From assembly GCA_964605095.1 (NCBI GenBank), contig CAZSBS010000001.1, forward strand, positions 1 through 64,000: a DNA stretch of 64,000 nt, given 5' to 3'. Source of the stretch: JAUWQU01 sp964605095 (lineage in GTDB: Bacteria; Planctomycetota; Phycisphaerae; SM23-33). This document shows, piece by piece, positions 12,778 through 22,998 of the stretch. A program made the position numbers and the translations under genes. Numbering within the stretch: the first letter of the stretch is position 1; every line of letters starts with the position of its first letter. The notes beneath the pieces are model-generated. The model made no database searches and was not told the DNA's origin. It saw only the letters and a program-made list of their open reading frames with translations.

Positions 12778-13323
12778 ATGCAGGCACGCCTTCACGAAAA
12801 GTACACTAAGGATGTGGCGCCGGGCCTGGTGTCGCGGTTTGGTTACACCAACCCGATGTCCGTGCCGAGGCTCGGCAAGATCGTGGTCTCGATGGGCATC
12901 GGCGACGCGCAGACGAACCAGGCTCGCCTGGAAATGGCCGTCAAGCACTTGGCCCAGATTACCGGCCAGCAGCCGGTGACGGTCAAGGCCAAGAAGTCCA
13001 TCAGCAACTTCAAGCTTCGCGAGGGCTATCCTGTCGGCGTGAAGGTCACCCTGCGTGGCAAGCGGATGTGGGAGTTCCTGGACCGGCTGATCAGCCTGGC
13101 CATTCCGCGTGTCAAGGACTTCCGCGGGCTCAACGCCTCGGGTTTCGACGGGCGTGGCAACTACAACATGGGCCTGGCTGAGCAGAGCGTCTTTCCGGAG
13201 ATCGATACGGCAAGCCTGACCAGCACGCAGGGCATGAACATCGCCATGCAGACCACGGCCAGGACCGACGAAGAAGCGAGAGAACTGCTGAGCGGCCTGG
13301 GCATGCCGTTCCGCAAGAATTAA
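12778..13323 (+). CDS. rplE: 50S ribosomal protein L5
   Basis: 5S rRNA-binding protein of the central protuberance, 181 residues. ATG 12778 is chosen because aaggtaaggtg lies at the right distance; GTG 12769 would add three residues. Motifs include KIVVSMGIGDA, KKSISNFKLREGYPVG and GFDGRGNYNMGLAEQ. The C-terminus (TDEEARELLSGLGMPFR) is typical. Confidence 0.96.
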   Translation: MQARLHEKYTKDVAPGLVSRFGYTNPMSVPRLGKIVVSMGIGDAQTNQARLEMAVKHLAQITGQQPVTVKAKKSISNFKLREGYPVGVKVTLRGKRMWEFLDRLISLAIPRVKDFRGLNASGFDGRGNYNMGLAEQSVFPEIDTASLTSTQGMNIAMQTTARTDEEARELLSGLGMPFRKN

Positions 13324-13341
13324 ACAGAAGGTGCTTGAGGC

Positions 13342-13527
13342 ATGGCAACCAAAGCGCAAGTAGTAAAATCAAATAAGAAGCCGAAGTTCTCCACGAGGAT
13401 CATCCGGCGCTGCCAGCTTTGCGGCCGGCCGCGAAGCGTTTACCAGAAGTTCCGCATTTGCCGCATCTGCCTGCGGACGCTGGCGAACGAAGGCAAGATC
13501 CCCGGGATGAGGAAGGCAAGCTGGTAA
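13342..13527 (+). CDS. rpsN: 30S ribosomal protein S14, zinc-binding type
   Basis: Short (61-residue) S14 of the zinc type. The four ligands are in CQLCGRPRS and [10 protein letters not shown], and the C-terminus [11 protein letters not shown] is characteristic. It is preceded by gaaggtgcttgaggc. No zinc-free paralogue is in the window. Confidence 0.97.
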   Translation: MATKAQVVKSNKKPKFSTRIIRRCQLCGRPRSVYQKFRICRICLRTLANEGKIPGMRKASW

Positions 13528-13544
13528 CGTAAGGAAGCTAGACT

Positions 13545-13943
13545 ATGAGTCTGTCCGACCCAATTGCCGACATGTTGACCCGAGTCCGCAATGCATACCG
13601 CGTGCGGCAGCAGGTGGTCAACATCCGGGCGTCGAAGATCTGCGAGGGCATCAGCCGGGTGCTCAAGGACGAAGGGTACATAGCCGACTATGCCCGCGTC
13701 GAGGACGGCAAGCAGGGCATCCTGCGGGTGTACCTGAAGTACGGCCCTCGCGGCGAGAAGGTGATGGTCGAGCTCAATCGAGTCAGCACTCCAGGCCGGC
13801 GGGTGTATTGCGACGTGGAGCGTCTGCCTCGCCCGCTTGGCGGGATGGGAATCTCGATTATCTCGACGTCAAGGGGCGTCATGAGCGATCGGCAGTGCCG
13901 CCAGGAGAACGTCGGCGGCGAAGTCCTCTGTACCGTCTGCTAA
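13545..13943 (+). CDS. rpsH: 30S ribosomal protein S8
   Basis: Central-domain 16S rRNA-binding protein, 132 residues. MSLSDPIADMLTRVRNAY opens the protein; ISRVLKDEGYIADY and the C-terminal GISIISTSRGVMSDRQCR with GGEVLCTV are diagnostic. Family knowledge: S8 regulates spc operons in E. coli. An unusually long structured spacer follows this gene rather than preceding it. Confidence 0.97.
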   Translation: MSLSDPIADMLTRVRNAYRVRQQVVNIRASKICEGISRVLKDEGYIADYARVEDGKQGILRVYLKYGPRGEKVMVELNRVSTPGRRVYCDVERLPRPLGGMGISIISTSRGVMSDRQCRQENVGGEVLCTVC

Positions 13944-14049
13944 GCTGCATGCATCAGCGTGCAGCTAGAGCAGGAGAAAGTAGAGAGTGGAAACAGAAAT
14001 CGAGCCCGCAATTGAGGCTGGAGCAGTTTCCTTGCGGTCTACTCTCTCC
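13943..14049 (+). promoter_or_regulatory. Structured spacer between rpsH and rplF
   Basis: The 155-base gap is long for this compact operon. It has two inverted repeats. One is a 9-bp hairpin (13943-13966, one G-T pair, loop CATCAG) that includes the last base of the rpsH stop. The other is a long imperfect stem: 13973-13994 (GGAGAAAGTAGA, then GGAAAC) pairs with 14026-14049 (GTTTCC, then TCTACTCTCTCC). It may be a binding site for a ribosomal protein, an RNase site or a dispersed repeat. The function is inferred from shape only. Confidence 0.4.
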
Positions 14050-14098
14050 TCTGAGAACTGAAAAAGAGCGCGAAGGCGGCGTAAAGCGGAATATTGAT

Positions 14099-14680
14099 AT
14101 GTCACGCATAGGAAAACAACCTGTTTCCATCCCCGACGGCATAAAGGTCGCCATCAAGGACCGCTGTGTTTCCGTCGAGGGGCCCCTGGGAAAACTCCAG
14201 TGGACGCACCGGCCTGAAATCGAGGTCCAACTCAGCCCCGACGGCAAGAGCATCGTGGTCAGCCGCAAGAGCGAGGACCGGCTCAGCCGGAGCCTTCACG
14301 GCCTGACGCGCAGCCTGATCGCGAACATGGTTCTGGGCTGCAAGACGGGTTATCTAAAGGCGATGGAGATTTACGGCGTCGGCTACGGCGTTCAGTGCCA
14401 GGCCGGCAAGTTGACGTTGAACGTGGGCAAGAGCCATCCGGTGGTGTTCGATGTCCCGGCGGGCCTGACTGTGGAAGTGCAGACTCCGCAAGCCCGCGGA
14501 GAGACCGAGCCGGCACGGTTTACCGTCAAGGGCCCCGACAAGCAGGCCGTAGGCGAGTTGGCGGCCCGTGTCCGCAAAAGCCGTCCGCCGGAGCCTTACA
14601 AGGGCAAGGGCGTCCGGTATGCGGGCGAGTACATTCGTCGCAAGACTGGCAAGGCCTTTGCGGGTGCCGGCGGCGCCTGA
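14099..14680 (+). CDS. rplF: 50S ribosomal protein L6
   Basis: 23S rRNA-binding protein near the sarcin-ricin loop, 193 residues. ATG 14099 (MSRIGKQPVSIPDGIKVAI) matches the family start; upstream in-frame sequence is the structured spacer. The conserved C-terminal block reads RKSRPPEPYKGKGVRYAGE. A short insert (ETEPARF) precedes the FTVKGPDKQAVGELAA motif. The ribosome-binding site is weak (gcgga). Confidence 0.96.
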   Translation: MSRIGKQPVSIPDGIKVAIKDRCVSVEGPLGKLQWTHRPEIEVQLSPDGKSIVVSRKSEDRLSRSLHGLTRSLIANMVLGCKTGYLKAMEIYGVGYGVQCQAGKLTLNVGKSHPVVFDVPAGLTVEVQTPQARGETEPARFTVKGPDKQAVGELAARVRKSRPPEPYKGKGVRYAGEYIRRKTGKAFAGAGGA

Positions 14681-14721
14681 TCCAGAGTACGCCTGGTGGC
14701 GGTTTAGCAGGATCCAAGATC

Positions 14722-15090
14722 ATGAAGCCAAGTGTCAAGAAACATGTTCGGCGGCTGCGGCGCAAGAGCCACGTTCGCAAGACGGTCTCCGGGACGCCAG
14801 ACAGGCCCCGGCTGACCATCTTCCGCAGCCAGAAGAACATCTACGTGCAGATAGTGGACGACATGGCCGGACGGACGCTGGTGGCCGCGTCCAGCCAGGA
14901 AAAGCCCCTGCGGGAGAAGCTGACCCGCGGCGGCAACAGGGCCGCGGCCGAGGCGGTCGGGACCTTCCTGGCGGAAAAGGCGGTTCAGGCCGGCATAAAG
15001 AAGGTCGTCTTCGACCGCAACGGTTACCCGTTCCACGGGCGCATCAAGGAACTGGCCGAAGCCGCCCGCAAAGGCGGGCTGGAGTTTTAA
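14722..15090 (+). CDS. rplR: 50S ribosomal protein L18
   Basis: 5S rRNA-binding protein, 122 residues from ATG 14722 (MKPSVKKHVRRLRRKSHV). GTPDRPRLTIFRSQKNIYVQ is the family signature, and the C-terminus VVFDRNGYPFHGRIKELAE is typical. It lies 41 bases after rplF and 15 before rpsE. Confidence 0.96.
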   Translation: MKPSVKKHVRRLRRKSHVRKTVSGTPDRPRLTIFRSQKNIYVQIVDDMAGRTLVAASSQEKPLREKLTRGGNRAAAEAVGTFLAEKAVQAGIKKVVFDRNGYPFHGRIKELAEAARKGGLEF

Positions 15091-15105
15091 ACAGGAGCAC
15101 GCATC

Positions 15106-15624
15106 GTGGCGCTTGAAAGACGTCCAAGCCGTAGAGGTCGCGAAGATTTCGCCGAAGAGGGCGGACTGGAAGACAATGTCGTCCAGATCTACCGCTGCTC
15201 GAAGGTCGTAAAGGGTGGCCGGCGGTTTAGCTTCGCGGCGCTCGTCGTCGTCGGAGACCGCAACGGCACCGTCGGCATCGGCTACGGAAAGGCCAAGGAA
15301 GTGCCCGTCGCAGTCGAGAAGGGCATTGCCGACGCCAAGAAAAACATGCAGATCCTGCGCCTGAAGGGCCGGAGTATTCCGCACAAGGTCATCGGCAAGC
15401 ACGGCGCCAGTTCCGTGGTGCTGGTCCCGGCCTCGGATGGCACGGGCGTGATTGCCGGCAAGAAGCTCCGCCCGCTGTTGGAGTTGGCAGGTATACACGA
15501 CGTTTTGACAAAGGCCTACGGCTCGACCTCGGCCAAGAACCTGCTCAAGGCGGGGCTCAAGGCCCTCAAGCAGCTTCGAACCGCCGAGGACATCGCCGAA
15601 CTGCGAGGAGTGATCTTCTCATGA
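15106..15624 (+). CDS. rpsE: 30S ribosomal protein S5
   Basis: Accuracy-related 30S protein, 172 residues, starting at GTG 15106 behind acaggag. The double-stranded-RNA-binding-like domain has VVKGGRRFSFAALVVVGD and GYGKAKEVPVAVEKG. The C-terminal half has the conserved PASDGTGVIAG stretch. Its stop overlaps the rplO start (ATGA), leaving no room for rpmD (L30), which often lies here. Confidence 0.97.
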   Translation: MALERRPSRRGREDFAEEGGLEDNVVQIYRCSKVVKGGRRFSFAALVVVGDRNGTVGIGYGKAKEVPVAVEKGIADAKKNMQILRLKGRSIPHKVIGKHGASSVVLVPASDGTGVIAGKKLRPLLELAGIHDVLTKAYGSTSAKNLLKAGLKALKQLRTAEDIAELRGVIFS

Positions 15625-16067
15625 AACTCGACGATATCCTCAGCGCAGCCGGGAAGTACAAGGCCCGCACCCGCGTCGGCCGAGGCACAGGCTCCGGCCA
15701 GGGCAAGACGTCAGGCCGGGGCAGCAAGGGCTACCACTCGCGTCCGGGCAGCAACCGCGCCTTCGGCTTCGAGGGCGGGCAAAACCCGATGCTCAAGCGC
15801 ATCCCCAAGCGTGGCTTCAGCAACGAGAATTTCCGGGTGGAATACGAGGTCGTCAACCTTGCGTGCCTCCAGGAAAAGTTCGAAGACGGCGCCCGCGTTG
15901 ACGCCGCCGCCCTTGTCAAGGCCCGGCTGATAAGTGGCCCGGCCGCACTTGTGAAAATCCTCGGCACCGGCGAGTTGACCAAGAAGCTCACCGTGGCCGC
16001 CAAGAAGTTCTCGAAGTCCGCCGCCGAGAAGATCGCGCAGGCTGGCGGATCGGTGGAGTTGGTATAG
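15621..16067 (+). CDS. rplO: 50S ribosomal protein L15
   Basis: Late-assembly 50S protein, 148 residues, with a start overlapping the rpsE stop. The Gly/Arg-rich N-terminal region RVGRGTGSGQGKTSGRG and the segment GFEGGQNPMLKRIPKRGF are diagnostic. The C-terminus GELTKKLTVAAKKFSKSAAEKI is typical. secY follows after 37 bases. Confidence 0.97.
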   Translation: MKLDDILSAAGKYKARTRVGRGTGSGQGKTSGRGSKGYHSRPGSNRAFGFEGGQNPMLKRIPKRGFSNENFRVEYEVVNLACLQEKFEDGARVDAAALVKARLISGPAALVKILGTGELTKKLTVAAKKFSKSAAEKIAQAGGSVELV

Positions 16068-16104
16068 CGAGCAGTCCGGCATGTGCCGATAAGGATTCGC
16101 GAAT

Positions 16105-17702
<1,598 letters not shown>

Positions 17703-17703
<1 letters not shown>

Positions 17704-18371
17704 TGAGCATGAGAATTGTGCTGATGGGTCCTCCAGGCGCGGGCAAGGGCACGCAGGCCAAGCGGCTTGTGGATAAGTTCGGCTTCGTGCATCTGTCCAG
17801 CGGCGACATCTTCCGGGCTGAGAAGGCCGGCGGATCGGACCTGGGCCGGAAACTGGCTGAGTACATGAATGCCGGCAAGCTTGTCCCGGACGACGTCGTC
17901 GTGGAGATGATGGCCAAGGCCATCACCGCCGCGGATTCGCGCGGCGCAGGGCTGATGCTCGACGGGTTCCCGCGGACGGTCCCCCAGGCCGAGGCGTTGG
18001 ATAAGCAGTTGTCGGCGGCTGGCAAACCGCTGGACGGCGTGGTGGTGATAACCTGCGACGACGAGCCGATCGTGTCGCGGATAACAGGGCGGCGTAGCTG
18101 CCCCAAGTGCGGGCGCGTTTACCACGTGAAGTACATGCCGCCCAAGAACGACAAAATGTGCGATGACTGTGCGGGCACCAAGCTGGTGCAGCGGTTGGAT
18201 GACAAAGAAGAAGTTGTCCGCGACCGGCTTAAGGCTTATTATGGCCAAACTCAACCAGTGGTCGGGTACTATCGTGAGTCCGGCAAGGTCAAGGTCGTCG
18301 AGGTTGACGGCAACGGTTCGCCTGACAGCGTGACAGCCTCGCTGGCTGAGGCAGTTGGTGCTCTGGGCTAG
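17703..18371 (+). CDS. adk: Adenylate kinase, long form with zinc-type LID
   Basis: Interconverts ATP + AMP and 2 ADP, 222 residues. The P-loop is MGPPGAGKGTQAKRL, the AMP site includes HLSSGDIFR and LMLDGFPRT, and the LID opens with ITGRRSCPKCGRVYH. The LID carries two Cys pairs (CPKC, CDDC), so a structural zinc is expected. The ATG overlaps the secY stop (TGATG), which indicates coupling. Confidence 0.97.
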
Positions 18372-18390
18372 GCGCCGGGATGGCGAGATT

Positions 18391-19170
18391 GTGGCTATAA
18401 GGCTTAAAACGCCGGAGCAGATAGAGAAGATGCGGCTGGCTGGGCGGCTGGTGCATGATGTGCTCCAGCAGCTCGGAAAGCTGGCGGCTCCGGGCGTCAC
18501 GACGCTGGAGCTTGACAAGGAAGCCGAGCGGCTGACGCTAGCCGCCGGTGCCCAGTGCCTGTTCAAGGGCGTGCCCGGGCGGTATGGCGCCGGGCCGTTT
18601 CCGGGCGCTACCTGCATCTCGATAAACGAGCAGGTGGTGCATGGGATACCGTCGCCGCGGAAGATTCGCGACGGCGACATAGTCAGCATCGACTTTGGCG
18701 TGCGGCTGAACGGATGGTGCGGCGATGCGGCCGACACGTTTATTGTCGGCGAGGCGCCGACGGACGTGCGGCGGCTGGTTGGCGTGACGCGGAACTCTCT
18801 GGCGATCGCGTTGGAGATGGTCCGGCCTGGCGAGAAGTGGTCTAATATCGCCCGGGCCATGCAGGAATATGTAGAAAGCGAAGGTTTCGCCGTGGTTCGC
18901 GAGTTTGTTGGCCACGGCATTGGCACGGAGATGCACGAGGACCCGAAGGTCCCGAATTTCGTCTCTCCGGAGTTGCGTGCCAGGGACATCGTGTTGAAGG
19001 AAGGTATGGTCCTGGCGATCGAGCCTATGGTGAACATGGGCTCCTGTGCGGTTGAGTTGGCGGCTGACCGGTGGACGGTTGTGACCAAGGATCGTCGGCC
19101 ATCGGCCCATTACGAGCATAGCGTCGCGGTTCGCTCCGGCGGGGCCGATGCGCTTACCGACGGACGGTAA
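18391..19170 (+). CDS. map: Methionine aminopeptidase, type I
   Basis: Removes the initiator methionine, 259 residues. The start is GTG 18391 because VAIRLKTPEQIEKMRLAG aligns from residue 1 with E. coli Map; earlier TTG/GTG codons inside adk would add non-homologous residues. Metal ligands are present in SIDFGV, GDAADTF, HGIGTEMHEDP, AIEPMVNMG and HYEHSVAV. In many bacteria infA follows map; here rpmJ comes next with only 18 bases between. Confidence 0.96.
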   Translation: MAIRLKTPEQIEKMRLAGRLVHDVLQQLGKLAAPGVTTLELDKEAERLTLAAGAQCLFKGVPGRYGAGPFPGATCISINEQVVHGIPSPRKIRDGDIVSIDFGVRLNGWCGDAADTFIVGEAPTDVRRLVGVTRNSLAIALEMVRPGEKWSNIARAMQEYVESEGFAVVREFVGHGIGTEMHEDPKVPNFVSPELRARDIVLKEGMVLAIEPMVNMGSCAVELAADRWTVVTKDRRPSAHYEHSVAVRSGGADALTDGR

Positions 19171-19188
19171 GGTCCAGCGAGGTGTGAA

Positions 19189-19302
19189 ATGAAAGTTCGC
19201 TCATCAGTAAAGCGGATGTGTGAGAATTGCAAGGTGATCAGGCGTCGCGGGATAGTGCGCGTGATCTGCACGAACCCCAAGCACAAGCAGCGCCAGGGAT
19301 AA
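19189..19302 (+). CDS. rpmJ: 50S ribosomal protein L36, zinc type
   Basis: A 37-residue protein: [20 protein letters not shown], then [17 protein letters not shown]. The four zinc ligands (Cys11, Cys14, Cys27, His32) are all present. An aggtg box lies directly upstream. It sits between map and rpsM, its standard place. Confidence 0.97.
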   Translation: MKVRSSVKRMCENCKVIRRRGIVRVICTNPKHKQRQG

Positions 19303-19324
19303 CAACCTGGGCAGGAGAGAGCGT

Positions 19325-19708
19325 ATGCCACGTGTGGCAGGTGTTGACATTCCTAACGACAAGCCGACGCTTTATGCGTTGCAGTACATTTACGGCATCG
19401 GCAAGAAGTTCGCCTCTGATATCTGCAAGAAGGCCCAGGTGGAGCCGACCCGTCGAGCCAAGGAGCTGACGGAAGGCGAGCTCTCGAAGATTGCTGGTGT
19501 TCTGGACAGCGATTACGTGATCGAGGGCCAGCTTCGCCGGCAGATATCACAGAACATTTCGCGTCTGCGCGACATAGGCTGCTATCGCGGGTTCCGCCAT
19601 CGCCGCGGGTTGCCGGTTCGCGGGCAGCGCACGAAGACCAACGCCCGGACCCGCAAGGGCCCGCGAAAGACGGTTGCCGGCAAGAAGTCGGTCAAGGAGA
19701 TGCGGTAA
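19325..19708 (+). CDS. rpsM: 30S ribosomal protein S13
   Basis: 30S head protein contacting the P-site tRNA and the 50S subunit, 127 residues. [14 protein letters not shown] opens the protein; [17 protein letters not shown] is the H2TH region, and [20 protein letters not shown] with [12 protein letters not shown] is the conserved C-terminus. The ribosome-binding site is caggagagagcgt. Confidence 0.98.
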   Translation: MPRVAGVDIPNDKPTLYALQYIYGIGKKFASDICKKAQVEPTRRAKELTEGELSKIAGVLDSDYVIEGQLRRQISQNISRLRDIGCYRGFRHRRGLPVRGQRTKTNARTRKGPRKTVAGKKSVKEMR

Positions 19709-19711
19709 GCC

Positions 19712-20095
19712 ATGGCCCAGACACGCAAAGTCAAGAAGGTCCGTCGCAACGTCGCCCGCGGCGTGGTGTATATCAAGGCGACTTTCAACAACACGCTGGT
19801 CGCCATCACCGACACCAGCGGCGACACGTTGGCGACCGCCTCGGGCGGGACGATTGGTTTCAAGGGTTCCCGCAAGAGCACGCCGTTCGCGGCGACGCGG
19901 GCTGCTCGCACCGCGGCCGACAAGGCCAAGAAAATGGGCCTCCACGAGGTGGAGGTCCGGGTCAACGGCCCCGGCAGCGGCCGGGAAAGCGCGATAAGCG
20001 CGCTCCAGGCGGCAGGGTTGAAGATCCTGTCGATCGAGGACGTGACCCCAATACCGCACAATGGTTGCCGCCCGCGCAAGAGACGCCGCGTGTAG
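19712..20095 (+). CDS. rpsK: 30S ribosomal protein S11
   Basis: Platform protein near the E-site, 127 residues. [19 protein letters not shown] and [18 protein letters not shown] are diagnostic, as is the C-terminal [18 protein letters not shown]. It starts three bases after rpsM and is probably coupled to it. Confidence 0.98.
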   Translation: MAQTRKVKKVRRNVARGVVYIKATFNNTLVAITDTSGDTLATASGGTIGFKGSRKSTPFAATRAARTAADKAKKMGLHEVEVRVNGPGSGRESAISALQAAGLKILSIEDVTPIPHNGCRPRKRRRV

Positions 20096-20129
20096 GCTGC
20101 GTAACAAGGCTTAAGGAGCATAACTAACG

Positions 20130-20762
20130 ATGGGACGCTATACGGGACCTGTTTGCAGGCGATGCCGCCGCGAGGGGATCAAACTGATGCTCAAGGGCAC
20201 GCGGTGCGAAACCGCCAAGTGCCCGATGGAGCGCCAGTGGCGTTCCTCGCCGCCCGGCCAGCATAGCTGGCATCGCGGCAGAGGCAGCGAGTACCGCCTG
20301 CGCCTGCGCGAGAAGCAGAAGGTCAAACGATATTACGGAGTCTTCGAGCGCCAGTTCATGCGCTACTTCCATCGCGCCGAGCGCCAGAAGGGCAACACGG
20401 GCGCTGCCCTGCTGAGCCTGCTGGAGCGGCGGCTGGACAACGTCTTCTGCAAGCTGGGCTTCGCGCCGTCGCGGGCCAGCGCCCGCCAGACCATCAGCCA
20501 CGGGCACGTCCACGTAAACGGCAGGCCCGTCAGCGTGTCCAGCTACCTGGTCAAGGTTGGCGACAAGATTGCGATCAAGGATTCCGAGCGGTCAAAGAAG
20601 CTCGTACGCGTCTGGCTGGAAGAGCTTGGTGAGCCGCACTTGCAGAACTGGCTCAAGCTCGACCTGACCAAGCTTGAAGCGGAGATACTGGCCGTCCCGA
20701 CTCGCGAGGACGTCCAGATCCCCGTAGAGGAACAGCTCATCGTGGAGCTCTGCGGCCAGTAA
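20130..20762 (+). CDS. rpsD: 30S ribosomal protein S4, cysteine-containing type
   Basis: Assembly-initiator protein, 210 residues. The N-terminal zinc site uses CRRC near residue 9 and a pair in CETAKC near residue 26. The S4 RNA-binding domain reads LERRLDNVFCKLGFAPSRA and ARQTISHGHVHVNGRPV. Family knowledge: S4 represses alpha operons in E. coli. The ribosome-binding site (aaggag) is strong. Confidence 0.98.
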   Translation: MGRYTGPVCRRCRREGIKLMLKGTRCETAKCPMERQWRSSPPGQHSWHRGRGSEYRLRLREKQKVKRYYGVFERQFMRYFHRAERQKGNTGAALLSLLERRLDNVFCKLGFAPSRASARQTISHGHVHVNGRPVSVSSYLVKVGDKIAIKDSERSKKLVRVWLEELGEPHLQNWLKLDLTKLEAEILAVPTREDVQIPVEEQLIVELCGQ

Positions 20763-20826
20763 GCCGCAGCCGGATGGCCAAACGGCACCAACTGTAGAAT
20801 GCCCCGAAGGATACGGAGATAGGCGA

Positions 20827-21846
20827 ATGCGAATCAGGTGGCGCGGTCTGGAATTGCCCACGCGGGTTGTGAACGATCAAGAGGTGTCCACGCCGATGTA
20901 CGGGAGGTTCTCTATAGAACCTTTCGAACGCGGCTTCGGCATCACCGTGGGAAACTCAATCAGGCGGATTCTGCTCAGCAGCCTTCAAGGCGCGGCGATC
21001 ACCAGCATCAAGATCGTCGGGGCCGAGCACGAGTTCACCAGCCTGCCCGGAGTGCTGGAGGATGTCACCGACATCATCCTTAACATCAAGAACCTCGTGG
21101 TCAAGAGCCACAATGAGGAGCCCAGGGCCCTGCGCCTGCACAGCGAGGTCAAGGGCCCCGTCAAGGCTGGAATGATCGAGTGTGATCCGTCGATCGAGAT
21201 AATCAACAGGGACCTCGTGCTGGCGACGCTGACCGACAACGTCCCGTTCAACATGGAACTGATCGCCGAGACCGGGCGCGGGTTCCTGCCGGCCGATGAA
21301 ATGATCGACCCCGACTCCGACCAGGAGGCCGGGCGGATTTTCGTCGATGCGTCGTTCTCGCCGGTTACCCGGGTGCGATACCGCACCGAGGACACCCGCG
21401 TCGGCCAGAGGACCAACTACGACCGCCTGGTGATGGAGATCTGGACCAACGGCACGATCACGCCGGAGATGGCGATGGTCGAGGCGGGCAAGATTCTCCG
21501 CAAGCACCTCAACCCGTTCGTCCAGTACTTCGAGCTCGGCGAGCAGATCGTCGAGTCCGGCACGCCCGAGGTGGTGCAGGATGTGGATACCGAACTGGAC
21601 CGCAAGCTTCACATGCCGACCCACGAGTTGGAACTTTCGGTCCGCGCCAACAACTGCCTCGAGGCAGTCAAGATCGAGTTCGTCGGGCAACTGGTCCAGT
21701 TGGCCGAGGTGGACCTGCTGAAGATCCGCAGTTTCGGCAAGACATCCCTCCGCGAGATCAAGAGGAAGCTCCAGGACATCGGGCTGTCGCTGGGGATGAC
21801 CGTGAAGTTCGATATCCCCGTGCCGGAGATTCCGGACGACGAATAG
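20827..21846 (+). CDS. rpoA: DNA-directed RNA polymerase alpha subunit
   Basis: Assembly platform and regulator contact of RNA polymerase, 339 residues. The N-terminal dimerisation domain has ERGFGITVGNSIRRILLSS. The C-terminal domain has ELSVRANNCLEAVKIEFVG, then LLKIRSFGKTSLREIKRKL, containing the DNA-binding helices. It sits between rpsD and rplQ. The start follows a gatacggagatagg box. Confidence 0.98.
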   Translation: MRIRWRGLELPTRVVNDQEVSTPMYGRFSIEPFERGFGITVGNSIRRILLSSLQGAAITSIKIVGAEHEFTSLPGVLEDVTDIILNIKNLVVKSHNEEPRALRLHSEVKGPVKAGMIECDPSIEIINRDLVLATLTDNVPFNMELIAETGRGFLPADEMIDPDSDQEAGRIFVDASFSPVTRVRYRTEDTRVGQRTNYDRLVMEIWTNGTITPEMAMVEAGKILRKHLNPFVQYFELGEQIVESGTPEVVQDVDTELDRKLHMPTHELELSVRANNCLEAVKIEFVGQLVQLAEVDLLKIRSFGKTSLREIKRKLQDIGLSLGMTVKFDIPVPEIPDDE

Positions 21847-21892
21847 CCCACGGGCAACCGGGAAAACCGACAAATAAGAAAGTCCCCAGATT

Positions 21893-22477
21893 ATGCGTCA
21901 TCGTGTTTCAGGCAGAAACCTCAGCCGCAGCAGCAGCCATCGCAGTTCGCTGCGTCGTAACATGGCCGCGTCACTTTTCCAGTACGGCGCGATTCGCACC
22001 ACAGCCCCAAAGGCCAAGGAGCTGCGCCGCTTCGTCGAGAAGCTCATTACGCACGCCAAGAAGAACACGCTTCACGCCCGGCGGATGGTGATCTCCGCGC
22101 TGGGCCGCGACAGGGCCATGTTCGGCGTCGACGAGGAGCGGATGGACAAGACCATCGTGCAGAAGCTCTTCGACGAGATCGCCCCGAGTTATGCCGAGCG
22201 CCCCGGCGGGTACACCCGCATCATCCGCCTGGCTGAACGGCGGATCGGCGACGCCGGCGAGCAGGTGATACTCCAGTTGGTTGAGGAAGGCAAGGCCGCC
22301 CCGACCGCCGCGGCCGCCGGCACATCACGCCGCCGACGCCGCGCCACCAAACGCCACGCAGCCGCCACCGACGCTGCCGCCCAAACCGCCCAGGCCACAA
22401 CCGCCAAGGCCGATGAGGCACAGGCGGAGGAAGCACCAGCCGATGAGGCCGACGCCGGCGAGAAGACTCAAGAGTAA
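21893..22477 (+). CDS. rplQ: 50S ribosomal protein L17 with Ala/Glu-rich tail
   Basis: 50S protein near the tunnel exit, 194 residues against about 127 in E. coli. The core MRHRVSGRNLSRSSSHR, LFQYGAIRTTAPKAKELR and GYTRIIRLAERRIGDAGE is intact and ends near residue 133. The remaining 60 or so residues are a basic patch (SRRRRRATKRH) followed by an Ala/Glu/Thr-rich acidic stretch. It is the last gene of the superoperon, and a strong hairpin follows. Confidence 0.96.
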   Translation: MRHRVSGRNLSRSSSHRSSLRRNMAASLFQYGAIRTTAPKAKELRRFVEKLITHAKKNTLHARRMVISALGRDRAMFGVDEERMDKTIVQKLFDEIAPSYAERPGGYTRIIRLAERRIGDAGEQVILQLVEEGKAAPTAAAAGTSRRRRRATKRHAAATDAAAQTAQATTAKADEAQAEEAPADEADAGEKTQE

Positions 22478-22535
22478 CAAGAACAGCCTTTCGTACTAAC
22501 AGGCGGCAGCCATGGCGCTGCCGAGATCGAAACAC

Positions 22536-22583
22536 ACGGCGGCTTGGGATGCCCGCAAGGGCGAGTGAATCCCAAGCCGCCGT
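22536..22583 (+). terminator. Terminator after the ribosomal superoperon
   Basis: A perfect 15-bp inverted repeat (22536-22550 with 22569-22583; arm ACGGCGGCTTGGGAT). Inside the loop is a second hairpin, GCCC-GCAA-GGGC, with a GNRA tetraloop (22551-22562). The 3' side continues TCTATTGCGTTTG, modestly T-rich. It lies 58 bases after rplQ. Confidence 0.8.
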
Positions 22584-22683
22584 TCTATTGCGTTTGTAGT
22601 GACGCCGTAAGGCGTTATGTTTATTTGCAATGTCTGCCGCGCGAGGTCCATTCGGGTCGCGCATAACGCCGGCCTGGGCGATG

Positions 22684-22998
22684 TCAGATGATTCCCACGG
22701 GCACGGCGTCCACGTCCTGGGCAAGGGGTGTGGTTTGCTTGCAGAGGCACAGGACCGCTCCCTGGCCGATGGGCATCTTCAATCGCTCCAGGGCCTTGAA
22801 CGGCTCAACCAACTCTCGTCTGGGACTGGCCGTCTTCTTCACCTCGGCCGGATAGAAGACCTGGTCCTGCTGGAACAGGAAATCGACTTCTGTTCCATCC
22901 CGGTCACGGTAGTAATAGAGTTGAGGCGTCTTGCCGCGGTGCCACCAGCTCTTGAGCAATTCACATAGCACGTGCGTCTCAAGGATGGCTCCGGACAT
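22684..22998 (-). pseudogene. C-terminal fragment of a DUF4143 AAA-type ATPase
   Basis: On the minus strand, GAILETHVLCELLKSWWHRG followed by LYYYRDRDGTEVDFLFQQ matches the C-terminal DUF4143 domain of AAA proteins related to archaeal-type ATPases. It ends in a natural stop at 22684. The ATPase half (Walker motifs) is missing. Upstream residues in the same frame are antisense to a plus-strand fragment, so homology stops near 22998. This is read as a decayed or rearranged gene. The family call rests on recognisable motifs, not a search. Confidence 0.7.
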
